NCBI GenBank assembly: GCA_023423045.1
Contig: JAFAGA010000032.1
Location: forward strand, 62,001-126,000
Direction of reading: 5' to 3'
Source: Bacillota bacterium
GTDB taxonomy: Bacteria; Bacillota; Clostridia; Lachnospirales; Lachnospiraceae
DNA length: 64,000 nt
The first letter of the stretch is position 1; each line of letters starts with the position of its first letter. Position numbers and translations under genes: made by a program. Under the pieces are notes generated by a model that worked only from the letters and a program-made list of their open reading frames with translations, ran no database searches and was not told where the DNA came from. Positions 53,879 through 62,854 of this stretch are shown piece by piece.

Positions 53879-53930
53879 GGAGGGAATCGATCCCTGAGCG
53901 TTGGAGACAGTCCCGCGATCGCTTCCCTCC
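53879..53930. other. Inverted repeat upstream of the FGE-like gene
   Basis: GGAGGGAATCGATC (53879-53892) pairs with GATCGCTTCCCTCC (53917-53930), 13 of 14 positions, across 24 nt. No T tract follows. Could be an operator or a mobile-element edge; unproven. Confidence 0.6.
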
Positions 53931-53963
53931 AGTTTGATCGACAGTTTAAAAGGAGATATATCA

Positions 53964-54812
53964 ATGAAAAAACTTTTTATTTTCTTCTTTATGACATGTA
54001 TAGCAAGCCTGGCTATGGCCGGCTCGTGTTCGGGGGGCGAGCCGGATGGGTTTGCATTGGTCAGGGGCGGGACTTTTATAAATACAAAATCTAACCTCTA
54101 CGAAAAAAATGTGACAATACGGGACTTTTATATAGGTAAATACGAGGTGACGCAAAAAGAATGGAGCGAGGTAATGGAAAGCAACCCCTCCGAATTCAAG
54201 GGCGACAATTTGCCGGTAGAAATGGTGAGCTGGTATGACTGTGTAGAGTATTGCAATAAAAGGAGCATAAAGGAAGGCTTGGAGCCGTATTACACCATAG
54301 ACAGGAATAAAGAAGATCCGAACAATAAGAGTGATTACGATGATATAAAATGGACAGTGGCCGTAAATGAAAAAGCAAATGGTTACCGGCTGCCGACGGA
54401 AGCGGAATGGGAGTATGCCGCAGGCGGAGGTCAGAGAAGCAAAAGCTTCACCTATAGCGGAAGTGATGATGCGGATGAGGTGGCATGGTATTGGAAAAAT
54501 GCCGGAGATAAATACCTGTCAGGAGATTGGAGCTGGTCTGTGATAGAAAATAATAATAATAGAACAAAAGCGGTGGGTGGTAAGAGACCAAATGAGTTAG
54601 GGATTTATGACATGTCAGGCAATGTGAGGGAATGGTGCTGGGACTGGTACGGAGCAGTTTTAGACAGCGGGATCGGAGACGCCCGGGTTTGGAGGGGTGG
54701 TGGCTGGCTCGGTGATGTCCTGGCCTGTGAAGCCTCCTACCGGGGCAGGTTTGAAGCCAACGGCCGGGGGGCCGACCAGGGGTTTCGAGTGTGCCGGAGT
54801 AAATCAAAATAA
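53964..54812 (+). CDS. Secreted formylglycine-generating-enzyme-like protein
   Basis: 282 residues from ATG 53964 with AAGGAG. The N-terminal signal ends in AGSC (Cys22), a possible weak lipobox. The rest is an FGE-sulfatase (SUMF1) domain: FALVRGGTF, FYIGKYEVTQKEW, GYRLPTEAEWEYAA, LGIYDMSGNVREWCWDW and GFRVCRSK. Active FGEs oxidise a sulfatase cysteine, but many such domains bind sugars or have other roles, and no sulfatase gene is here. The style (LVRGGTF, YEVTQ) is very common in spirochaetes, hinting at transfer. Confidence 0.88.
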   Translation: MKKLFIFFFMTCIASLAMAGSCSGGEPDGFALVRGGTFINTKSNLYEKNVTIRDFYIGKYEVTQKEWSEVMESNPSEFKGDNLPVEMVSWYDCVEYCNKRSIKEGLEPYYTIDRNKEDPNNKSDYDDIKWTVAVNEKANGYRLPTEAEWEYAAGGGQRSKSFTYSGSDDADEVAWYWKNAGDKYLSGDWSWSVIENNNNRTKAVGGKRPNELGIYDMSGNVREWCWDWYGAVLDSGIGDARVWRGGGWLGDVLACEASYRGRFEANGRGADQGFRVCRSKSK

Positions 54813-54928
54813 ATATCATGAAGTTTATACTTCCTTCCAACCTCTTTTATTCGGCGTGATAGGGTTCCTAAAGATCAGAACAAATATTAAAAGAGCACTA
54901 TTTGCAATGTAATAGACAGTGAAGGCGC

Positions 54929-54956
54929 TTATCATGCTAAATTATACGAGTATAAT
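54929..54956 (+). promoter_or_regulatory. Probable promoter of the dicarboxylate symporter gene
   Basis: TTATCA (54929-54934), 16-nt spacer, TATAAT (54951-54956), 63 bases before the start codon. Confidence 0.6.
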
Positions 54957-55018
54957 AAAGGTATAGGTGCTCCATGCATGATATAATGGAATTAAAAGGG
55001 GGAAGGGAGGATTATTTT

Positions 55019-56272
55019 ATGAAAAGTTTTATAAAGAATTATCTTATGTCATTGCTTTTATTATTATCTGTAATTGTCGGAGGAGGCTTGGGGTTGGTAC
55101 TTGGACCGAAAGCAAGGGTGCTGGAGCCTCTGGGACAGATTTATCTGAATTTGATGTTTACGATTATTGTGCCCCTGGTGTTCTTTAGCATCACCTCCTC
55201 CATCGCAAATATGAGTGCGATGAACCGGCTCGGTAAGATTATTATTAATATAGCGGTCATTTTCTCGATTACGGCATTGCTGTCCGGGATACTGTCCATT
55301 CTTGGCGTATTCATTCTCAATCCCACCAGGGGACTGGCCCAGGATACCATTCGCTCCATTTTGGCCGGTTCCGGAGATGATATTGTGGCGGAGGCCCAGC
55401 AGCTTTCCCTGGCGGAACAATTGGTAAAGACAGTTACGGTAGGAGATTTTTCCGAGCTGTTATCCAGAAGCAAGATGCTTCCCCTGATTATCTTCTCGGT
55501 CATGTTCGGAATTGCCACAGCTCTGGTTGGAGACAAAGCAAAGCCCGTCAGGGAATTTGTCAGCGGCGCCTCGGAAGTGCTGATGAAAATGATCAAATTC
55601 ATCATGTATTATGCGCCCGTCGGTTTGGGCTGTTATTTCGCATCCATCATTGGTCAGCTGGGTTCGCAGATATTGGAGGGGTATCTTAAGGTATTCTTAT
55701 TATACTTGGGAATATCTGTGATCAACTACTTCCTGTTCTTCAGCATCTATGCCTATATTGCGGCAGGGAAGGAAGGGCTCCGGGCCTTTTGGAAAAATGC
55801 GCTGGCTCCGACGGTCACCGCTCTCGCCACCTGCTCCAGTGCGGCGACCATTCCGGTGAATCTGGAGGCCACAAAGAAAATTGGAGTGCCCGGAGATATT
55901 GCCGAAACGGTGATTCCCTTGGGAGTAAATACACATAAGGACGGTTCCGTCATCGGGGGAGTGCTTAAGGTGGTGTTCCTGTTCGGTTTGTTTGGCAGGG
56001 ATTTTGGTGACATCAGTTCATTGCTCTCTATTCTGATTGTGGGATTTCTGGTGGGTGCCGTTATGGGAGCGATTCCCGGCGGCGGTCTCATTGGGGAGAT
56101 GCTGATTATCAGTATCTACGGTTTCCCGCCGGAGGCTCTTCCGGTCATTGCGGTAATCAGTACCATCATTGATGCACCCGCTACGGTTTTGAATTCCACC
56201 GGCAATACGGTATGTGCCATGCTGGCGGCCAGATTTGTGGACGGCAAACAGTGGCTGCAAAAAACAAGATAA
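55019..56272 (+). CDS. Dicarboxylate/amino acid:cation symporter (DAACS family)
   Basis: 417 residues from ATG 55019 (GGGAGG eight bases upstream); an upstream in-frame ATG lacks a site. About eight helices plus two re-entrant loops. Family motifs: the serine-rich TCSSAATIPV hairpin (about 280-290) and PLGVNTHKDGSVIGG, then APATVLNSTGNTV near the C terminus. Members co-transport glutamate, aspartate, dicarboxylates or cystine with Na+ or H+. Confidence 0.92.
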   Translation: MKSFIKNYLMSLLLLLSVIVGGGLGLVLGPKARVLEPLGQIYLNLMFTIIVPLVFFSITSSIANMSAMNRLGKIIINIAVIFSITALLSGILSILGVFILNPTRGLAQDTIRSILAGSGDDIVAEAQQLSLAEQLVKTVTVGDFSELLSRSKMLPLIIFSVMFGIATALVGDKAKPVREFVSGASEVLMKMIKFIMYYAPVGLGCYFASIIGQLGSQILEGYLKVFLLYLGISVINYFLFFSIYAYIAAGKEGLRAFWKNALAPTVTALATCSSAATIPVNLEATKKIGVPGDIAETVIPLGVNTHKDGSVIGGVLKVVFLFGLFGRDFGDISSLLSILIVGFLVGAVMGAIPGGGLIGEMLIISIYGFPPEALPVIAVISTIIDAPATVLNSTGNTVCAMLAARFVDGKQWLQKTR

Positions 56273-56299
56273 ATCGCCAAAGCGATAGGAAGCTTTCCG

Positions 56300-56337
56300 G
56301 GAGATGAAACGGCATTCAGCCGCTTCATCTCCTTTCC
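56300..56337 (+). terminator. Terminator after the symporter gene
   Basis: Stem GGAGATGAA-A-CGGC (56300-56313) / GCCG-C-TTCATCTCC (56319-56332) with one A/C mismatch and loop ATTCA, then TTTCC. Confidence 0.75.
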
Positions 56338-56366
56338 TGTTGCTTGTATCCTTCAAGAAAATTTCT

Positions 56367-56395
56367 TGACAAAATGGAAGAAATGAGGGATACTC
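56367..56395 (+). promoter_or_regulatory. Promoter of the MBL-fold gene
   Basis: TTGACA (56367-56372), 17-nt spacer, GATACT (56390-56395), 48 bases before the start codon. Confidence 0.75.
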
Positions 56396-56442
56396 AGTTT
56401 ATTGTAAATGCAAAATGAGATGATAGAATAGGAAGATTATTT

Positions 56443-57234
56443 ATGAAGCTATGCAGTATTGCAAGCGGCAGCAGTGGAAACTGTATTTATGTCGGCTCTC
56501 AAAATACAAATTTACTGGTGGATGCCGGAATCAGTGCAAAGCGCATTGAAAACGGATTAAACGGGATTGATATTAAGCCGGACACGATACAGGGGATTTT
56601 GATAACACATGAGCATTCTGATCATGTATCCGGGCTTGGAATACTGGCACGCAGATATCATATCCCGATTTATGCAACCTATGAGACAGCTTGCGCAATA
56701 AGTAGAATTAAAAGCCTCGGAGAAATTTCGGATGAGCTTTACCGTTATGTGAAGCCCGATGAGAGCTTTATGATAAATGATATTTGTGTGGAACCCTTCT
56801 CAACCTCCCATGATGCTTCCAATCCGGTCTGCTATACGATGAAGTCCGAGGGAAGGAAGGTTGGAATTGCAACCGACCTGGGAAAGTATGACGACTATAT
56901 TCTGTCCAGGCTGGAGGGCTCCGAAATTCTGTTTGTGGAAGCGAACCATGATGTCAATATGCTTATGGTGGGCAAGTACCCCTACAGCCTGAAGCAGAGA
57001 ATCCTGGGGGATCGGGGGCATCTGTCCAATGATACCTCGGCAGATTTGATCAGCCGTCTGATTCATCCCGGCCTGCATCATATCTTTCTGGCACATCTGA
57101 GCAAAGAGAATAACTACGAAGAGCTGGCATATGAAACGGTTTGCTGTGAATTGCTGAACCGTGGCAGCTCCTTTTCTGCCCAAAAGGTAAGTGTAGCCCA
57201 CAGGGAACAGCCCTCCCGGATGATTCTGGTATAA
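56443..57234 (+). CDS. MBL-fold metallo-hydrolase, WalJ/YycJ-like
   Basis: 263 residues. The metal-binding motif THEHSDH has His56, His58, Asp60 and His61; the N terminus SIASGSSGNCIYVGS is the YycJ/WalJ signature. WalJ-type nucleases link cell-wall stress control and DNA metabolism in Firmicutes. The WalKR genes are not in this window. It may be cotranscribed with the ACT-domain gene. Confidence 0.92.
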   Translation: MKLCSIASGSSGNCIYVGSQNTNLLVDAGISAKRIENGLNGIDIKPDTIQGILITHEHSDHVSGLGILARRYHIPIYATYETACAISRIKSLGEISDELYRYVKPDESFMINDICVEPFSTSHDASNPVCYTMKSEGRKVGIATDLGKYDDYILSRLEGSEILFVEANHDVNMLMVGKYPYSLKQRILGDRGHLSNDTSADLISRLIHPGLHHIFLAHLSKENNYEELAYETVCCELLNRGSSFSAQKVSVAHREQPSRMILV

Positions 57235-57344
57235 TCAAAGAAAAGTGGTTGGCAACAATCTAATACATAATAAAACGCTGCATAGGACAGTGAGGAAAGA
57301 TCATGGATAAGCTTTTGATTCATGATATGAGGAGGAACAATGGT

Positions 57345-57617
57345 ATGAAGCGAACTGTAATAACCGTGGTCGGCAAGGATACCGTAGGCATCATTGCCAA
57401 GGTGTGTACTTATCTGGCAGACAGTAACATCAACATTCTGGATATCTCCCAAACCATAGTACAAGGGTTTTTCAATATGATGATGATTGTTGATATGACA
57501 GGTGTAAGCAAGGATTTTGAAGTAATATCCGAGGAACTGGAGAAGCTTGGTTCTGAAATCGGCGTAATTATCAAATCCCAGCGTGAAGACATTTTCGACA
57601 AAATGCATAGAATATAA
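57345..57617 (+). CDS. ACT domain protein, UPF0237 family
   Basis: 90 residues from ATG 57345 with AGGAGG nine bases upstream; this gives the exact family length, so the in-frame ATG 57303 is rejected. A single ACT domain (TVVGKDTVGIIAKVCTYLAD). The partner UPF0210 gene normally follows closely; here a repeat array separates them. Probably a small-molecule-binding regulatory subunit. Confidence 0.93.
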   Translation: MKRTVITVVGKDTVGIIAKVCTYLADSNINILDISQTIVQGFFNMMMIVDMTGVSKDFEVISEELEKLGSEIGVIIKSQREDIFDKMHRI

Positions 57618-57896
57618 AAGAACGTAGTGAGCATGCTGCAAGCTTGCTTGCAAGCATGGGAACGGAGTGAAAGAACATGGACACGAACTTTGTCCATGTT
57701 ATAAAAGAACGTAGTGAGCGTACCCGCAAGCTTGCTTGCAAGCATGGGAACGGAGTGAAAGAACATGGACACGAACTTTGTCCATGTTATATAAAGAACG
57801 TAGTGAGCGTACCCGCAAGCTTGCTTGCAAGCATGGGAACGGAGTGAAAGAACATGGACACGAACTTTGTCCATGTTATAAAAGAACGTAGTGAGC
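57616..57896 (+). repeat. Tandem array of an 87-nt structured repeat
   Basis: Three near-identical units start at 57616, 57703 and about 57791, and a partial fourth runs 57880-57896. Each begins AAAGAACGTAGTGAGC, contains GCAAGCTTGCTTGCAAGCATG, and ends in a hairpin with 10-bp stem AACATGGACA/TGTCCATGTT and loop CGAACTT. Units 2 and 3 are almost identical; unit 1 differs near GCATGCTGCAAGC. The array occupies the whole 302-base gap between the UPF0237 and UPF0210 genes, and its first unit overlaps the upstream stop codon. Confidence 0.95.
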
Positions 57897-57919
57897 ACCA
57901 CCAAGACGGAGAGGAAACT

Positions 57920-59284
57920 ATGATAAATATAAATGAGGTCCTTGAAACCAACAAAATGATTGAGCAGGAGAATCTTGACGTCCGGACCATTACGCTGGGA
58001 ATCAGTCTCCTTGATTGTGCTGATCCAAATCTTGACGAGCTTAACCGCAAGATTTATGATAAAATAACAACAACCGCAAGAGAACTGGTGGCTACCGGCG
58101 ATAAGATTCAGCGGGAATACGGCATTCCGATTGTCAATAAAAGAATATCGGTAACTCCCATCTCCCTGATTGGAGCGGCCGCCTGTAAGACCACAGAGGA
58201 TTTTGTGACAATAGCAAAGACCCTGGATCAAGCGGCCAAGACCGTTGGCGTTAACTTTATCGGCGGCTATTCTGCATTGGTTTCCAAGGCTATGACAGCC
58301 AGCGATGAGCTGCTGATTAAATCGATTCCCTTGGCACTCAGCCAGACGGAGAGAGTATGCAGCTCGGTCAATGTGGGATCCACCAAAACCGGTATTGATA
58401 TGAATGCGGTCAAGCTTTTGGGAGAAATTATTCTTCAGACAGCGGAAGCCACCAAAGACAGGGATTCCATCGGCTGTGCGAAGCTGGTGATCTTTTGCAA
58501 TGCACCGGATGATAATCCGTTCATGGCAGGAGCCTTCCACGGAGTTACGGAAGGGGATGCGGTCATTAATGTGGGCGTCAGCGGTCCCGGTGTGGTTAAG
58601 AAGGCTATGGAGTCCGTTCGGGACAAGGATTTTGAGATGCTCTGTGAGACAATTAAGAAGACAGCCTTTAAGATTACCCGTGTGGGTCAGTTGGTAGCGC
58701 AGGAGGCGTCCCGGCTGCTGGGAATTCCCTTCGGTATTATAGATTTATCCCTTGCTCCTACGCCTGCCGTAGGTGACAGTATTGCAGAGATATTGGAAGA
58801 AATGGGATTGGATATGGTTGGAGCCCCCGGGACAACAGCTGCGCTGGCTTTGCTCAATGATCAGGTTAAAAAGGGCGGCGTTATGGCATCCTCTTATGTA
58901 GGGGGATTGAGCGGTGCGTTTATTCCGGTCAGTGAAGATCAGGGTATGATTAATGCAGTTGAGGCGGGAGCCCTGACATTAGAGAAGCTGGAGGCGATGA
59001 CCTGTGTATGCTCCGTGGGATTGGATATGATTGCGATTCCCGGCGATACCAAGGCGACCACAATTTCCGGTATGATTGCAGATGAGATGGCAATCGGAAT
59101 GATCAATCAGAAGACAACAGCGGTGCGAATTATTCCGGTGATCGGAAAAGGGGTCGGCGAGCGTGTGGAATTCGGCGGTTTGCTGGGGCATGCTCCGGTG
59201 ATGAAGGTGAATCCCTTTGGCTGTGACAGCTTTATCAATCGAGGCGGTAGAATACCGGCACCGATTCACAGCTTTAAGAACTAA
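57920..59284 (+). CDS. PFL-like family protein, UPF0210
   Basis: 454 residues from ATG 57920, GGAGAGG upstream. It matches UPF0210/DUF711 over its whole length (DVRTITLGISLLDCADPN, LAPTPAVGDSIAEILEEMGL, GCDSFINRGGRIPAPIHS), a pyruvate formate-lyase-like fold with no known activity. It is normally encoded beside UPF0237. An earlier in-frame start would lie inside the repeat array and is rejected. Confidence 0.93.
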   Translation: MININEVLETNKMIEQENLDVRTITLGISLLDCADPNLDELNRKIYDKITTTARELVATGDKIQREYGIPIVNKRISVTPISLIGAAACKTTEDFVTIAKTLDQAAKTVGVNFIGGYSALVSKAMTASDELLIKSIPLALSQTERVCSSVNVGSTKTGIDMNAVKLLGEIILQTAEATKDRDSIGCAKLVIFCNAPDDNPFMAGAFHGVTEGDAVINVGVSGPGVVKKAMESVRDKDFEMLCETIKKTAFKITRVGQLVAQEASRLLGIPFGIIDLSLAPTPAVGDSIAEILEEMGLDMVGAPGTTAALALLNDQVKKGGVMASSYVGGLSGAFIPVSEDQGMINAVEAGALTLEKLEAMTCVCSVGLDMIAIPGDTKATTISGMIADEMAIGMINQKTTAVRIIPVIGKGVGERVEFGGLLGHAPVMKVNPFGCDSFINRGGRIPAPIHSFKN

Positions 59285-59499
59285 ATATATGACATATGCT
59301 GCATCAGAATGCAAAAATATTTCATGCTGCATACAGAAGAAGAATATTGTGAATAATTTACATGAACCGGGCCAGGATCTTTGTCGTCTAATCAATAACA
59401 TGACATGGGGAGATTGCTTCTCGGTTCTTTCAATGGTTTATAAAGAATATAGCATATGAGCAATATTACAGCAAAATTATAAATAGAAAGGATCGTGTT

Positions 59500-60978
59500 A
59501 TGATGAATCAGGCATTAGAGCAATTAGACTATAAAGGAATCTTCAAATATTTCAGTGAGATTTCCAAAATTCCGCGAGGTTCGGGAAATGAGCAGGCAGT
59601 CAGCAATTACCTTGTATCCTTTGCGAAGGAGCATAAGCTGGAATATACGCAGGATGCGGCATATAATGTGATCATGATTAAGGAAGCGACTCCCGGATAT
59701 GAACAGGAGCCGGCAATTGTTCTTCAGGGACATATGGATATGGTATGTGAGAAGCTGAAGGATTCTACCCATGATTTTCTAAAAGATGAGATTAAGCTTA
59801 TTGTAGAGGGAGATTTTCTTCATGCAGACGGAACAACCCTGGGCGGAGACAATGGTGTGGCAGTTGCCTATATTCTTGCCATGCTCTCTGACAACAGTCT
59901 GGGGCATCCCAGATTGGAAGCCATCATTACCACCGACGAGGAGATGGGGCTGAATGGTGCGAAGGCCCTTGACTTATCCCATCTGCAGGGTAAATATCTG
60001 ATCAATCTGGATTCCGAAGAGGAGGATTGTGTGCTGACCAGCTGTGCAGGCGGTATGAGATGTAACTCTACTCTTCCGATTCAAAGAGTGGAAGCATCCG
60101 GCAAGAGGATTAAGCTCAGCCTCGGAGGAATGCAGGGCGGCCATTCCGGATCGGATATTGTTAAGAACAGAGCCAATGCGCCCAAGCTTCTTGGACGGCT
60201 CTTGTTTGAACTGCGTGAAACGGAAAACTTTGCTTTAATCCATATGGAAGGCGGCTTTAAGGATAATGTTATCCCCAGGGAGGCACAGGCGGAGTTATTG
60301 CTTACAGGAAAAGAACAGGAAATAGAGGCGGAATATAAAAGCATCAGCGACAGTATTGCCAGGCTGATGAAGATGCATCAGCAGGAACTCTCGGCCAGTG
60401 AGCCCCAGCTGAAATATGAGATCCAGGATCTGGGAGAGGGAACCTTCCAGGTACTTCATCCCCTGTCCTTTGAGAAAATGCTGTTTATGCTGGTGAACAT
60501 GCCCAATGGTGTTCAGGTGATGAGCTCCCATATACCGGGACTGGTGGAAAGCTCCTTAAATCTGGGAATATTCCGAACGGAAGAAGAGCAGGTGGTATTT
60601 GTGGATGCCATTCGCAGCTCCATTGACAGCTATAAGCATTACATGAGCGATCAGCTGAATTATATGATCAGCTTCCTTGGCGGTGAATTTAACGAATATG
60701 CGGATTATCCCGGCTGGGAATACAAGCCGGTTTCCCTGCTGCGGGAGCATTATAAGAGGATATACCGCGAAAGCACAGGTAAGGATATGAGAGTGGAAGC
60801 GATCCATGCAGGATTGGAATGCGGAATTCTCAGCGAAAAGCTTCCCGGCGTTGACGCAATTTCCATTGGACCGGATATGTTTGATGTTCATACCATAGAG
60901 GAAAGGTTGAGCATCTCTTCCGCAATCCGGGTATATCAACTGCTTGAGAAGGCAGTTTCAGAAAAAATCAGGGCATAA
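59500..60978 (+). CDS. pepD: Aminoacyl-histidine dipeptidase (PepD, M20C)
   Basis: 492 residues. Metal ligands: His and Asp in LQGHMDMVCEK (about 78-88), Asp in LGGDNGVAVAY (about 118), catalytic Glu pair in TTDEEMGLNGA (about 148), and IHAGLECG near the C terminus. The family cleaves Xaa-His dipeptides such as carnosine, and related dipeptides in general peptide catabolism. ATG 59500 has AAAGGA at 7-nt spacing. Confidence 0.93.
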   Translation: MMNQALEQLDYKGIFKYFSEISKIPRGSGNEQAVSNYLVSFAKEHKLEYTQDAAYNVIMIKEATPGYEQEPAIVLQGHMDMVCEKLKDSTHDFLKDEIKLIVEGDFLHADGTTLGGDNGVAVAYILAMLSDNSLGHPRLEAIITTDEEMGLNGAKALDLSHLQGKYLINLDSEEEDCVLTSCAGGMRCNSTLPIQRVEASGKRIKLSLGGMQGGHSGSDIVKNRANAPKLLGRLLFELRETENFALIHMEGGFKDNVIPREAQAELLLTGKEQEIEAEYKSISDSIARLMKMHQQELSASEPQLKYEIQDLGEGTFQVLHPLSFEKMLFMLVNMPNGVQVMSSHIPGLVESSLNLGIFRTEEEQVVFVDAIRSSIDSYKHYMSDQLNYMISFLGGEFNEYADYPGWEYKPVSLLREHYKRIYRESTGKDMRVEAIHAGLECGILSEKLPGVDAISIGPDMFDVHTIEERLSISSAIRVYQLLEKAVSEKIRA

Positions 60979-61064
60979 GGGGTATAGTCCGCAGAATTAG
61001 GGTGGGAAAGCAATCAGTGGGAACATGAGGCTTTCAGACAAGCTTTTAATTAGGAGATGAAAAA

Positions 61065-62612
61065 ATGGGTAAGGATGACGCAAATTCAACGTTCGATTTC
61101 GATCAGGATCCGGAATTCAATACAAACTTTTACAAAAACATTGAGATGGCTTTCGGTACTCCAAATGTTGAGACGCCAAAAGATACAAAGGAAACAGATA
61201 CTTCCGATAAAGAGGAGGTTACCGAGGCAGCATCCGAGGATACCGACACAGTGTTAGAAGAATCGATACAGAAGGAAACAGAGGAAGCGCAGCTTGAATC
61301 CGAGGAGACTGCCGCGGCTGAGCTGATCGAAGAGCCTGCCACCATCGGAGAGATCGCCGAAGAAGATATTGAAGAGGAATTGACCGGAATTCATGCGGAA
61401 CTTGCGCGTAAAATCTGTGAAGAAATGGATTGTATTGCGGAACAGTCCAGGGAAGAGAAGAAAAAGAAGCATTTTATGAGAATTCGCAACGGAGCGCTGC
61501 TTACCTTGCTCTGTTTAATTGGGTTTGGCTTTTTCTTCGGCTTTACCAAGCCTGGCAACCTGCTATTAATGAGAATGGGAGTAAATCTGTCGGGTAAAAT
61601 ATGGAGTACCGGAACCGGTAATTTTCAGGGAGAGGTCCAGGCGATGGAGGATATCGACCGTTTGGAGGATGACGATTTAACCTCAAAAGCGGAAGAGGTG
61701 GATCCGGAAACGATTGTATGGTCCGCCCATCCGGGGAAAGGAAGACAGGAGGAGGGAGTATACAATATTCTTCTTCTTGGCGAGGAGGCGATCGGTGCCG
61801 GTACAAGCAGAGGCCGTACGGATGTAATTGTCATCGCTACCATGAATACCAATACTAAGAAATTGATGTTAACCTCCCTGCTGCGGGATACTTTAGTTCA
61901 AATTCCCGGTTACAAGGATAATAAGCTAAATACAGCCTATGAAAAGGGCGGGGTGGAGCTGCTGTATGAGACGATAGCCCTGAACTTCGATCTTCATCTG
62001 GACGGCTGTGCTATGGTTAATTTTGAAGACTTTGAGAAGATCATTGATAAGCTCGGCGGACTGGAGCTGACACTGACTTCAGGAGAAGCCAGATATCTGA
62101 ATAGTACAAATTATATCTCGAAGCCGCAATATCGCAATGTACGCGCCGGCACCCAGCATATGAACGGCAATCAGGTATTGGGCTATGCCCGTGTCCGTAA
62201 GAGAGCAACTATTACGGGTAACAATAATGATTATGGACGTACGGACAGACATCGAATTGTACTGAATGCTATTTTTGAGAAATATAAGACGAAGAGCAAG
62301 GTGGATCTTGCCACCATAATGCTCGGTCTCCTGCCCATGATTACAACAGATATTGACAGCGATAATTTTGAGCTTCTATTGAATGCCTTCATCGAGATGG
62401 GCACCATGGAAATCACCCAGATGAGAATACCGGCAGACGGAACATTTACGGATAATGTGAAGGTACGCGGTATGGATGTACTCATTCCGGATTTACAGGA
62501 AAATGTTAAAATTCTACATAATTTCATTTTCGGGGAAGATACGAATGATGCCGCTGGTACAACCCAAACAGCAGAAGCATCGGAGGCGCCGTCACCTGGT
62601 ACGGGTAACTAA
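61065..62612 (+). CDS. LCP family (LytR-CpsA-Psr) wall polymer ligase
   Basis: 515 residues. A long acidic cytoplasmic N-terminal region (about 40-140, many Glu/Thr) precedes one membrane helix (about 142-162). The extracellular LCP domain (about 225-420) has NILLLGE, GRTDVIVIATMN, SLLRDTLVQIPG, KLNTAYEKGG and GYARVRKR. It attaches teichoic-acid-like or capsular polymers to peptidoglycan. The N-terminal extension is longer than in most family members and may be a regulatory tail. Confidence 0.93.
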   Translation: MGKDDANSTFDFDQDPEFNTNFYKNIEMAFGTPNVETPKDTKETDTSDKEEVTEAASEDTDTVLEESIQKETEEAQLESEETAAAELIEEPATIGEIAEEDIEEELTGIHAELARKICEEMDCIAEQSREEKKKKHFMRIRNGALLTLLCLIGFGFFFGFTKPGNLLLMRMGVNLSGKIWSTGTGNFQGEVQAMEDIDRLEDDDLTSKAEEVDPETIVWSAHPGKGRQEEGVYNILLLGEEAIGAGTSRGRTDVIVIATMNTNTKKLMLTSLLRDTLVQIPGYKDNKLNTAYEKGGVELLYETIALNFDLHLDGCAMVNFEDFEKIIDKLGGLELTLTSGEARYLNSTNYISKPQYRNVRAGTQHMNGNQVLGYARVRKRATITGNNNDYGRTDRHRIVLNAIFEKYKTKSKVDLATIMLGLLPMITTDIDSDNFELLLNAFIEMGTMEITQMRIPADGTFTDNVKVRGMDVLIPDLQENVKILHNFIFGEDTNDAAGTTQTAEASEAPSPGTGN

Positions 62613-62684
62613 TCCGGAATATCTATAAAATATTTTGTTCTAATCAATTACGAAGCAGCAAGGAAATGACAGCTCATCATGTAT

Positions 62685-62725
62685 AAGTGCATCAGGCATC
62701 GGAACAAGGATGTCTGTATGCACTT
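62685..62725 (+). terminator. Hairpin after the LCP gene, possible terminator
   Basis: AAGTGCAT-CAG-GCATC / GATGT-CTG-T-ATGCACTT, about 16 pairs with one bulge and loop GGAACAAG. The T tract (CTTTACTC) is weak. Confidence 0.45.
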
Positions 62726-62854
62726 TACTCATGCACCATGCTGACAGTCGATACAATATGCAGCAAGAGCAGTCTGTGTTCGAAGGTTATATTCATTCCA
62801 ACCGGGACATATAATTATTTGTCCTAAAGTCTTTGATTGGAGTGTGATTAAAAC

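Noticed and set aside
53879..53930. Integron attC site next to the FGE-like gene
   Set aside because: The arms lack the conserved attC core-site sequences, and there is no integron integrase.
57616..57896. CRISPR array
   Set aside because: The units are contiguous with no unique spacers, and no cas genes are present.
57410..58540. 376-codon open frame on the minus strand across the repeat array
   Set aside because: Its repeated peptide comes from the DNA repeats and the rest is antisense to the ACT and UPF0210 genes; no ribosome-binding site.
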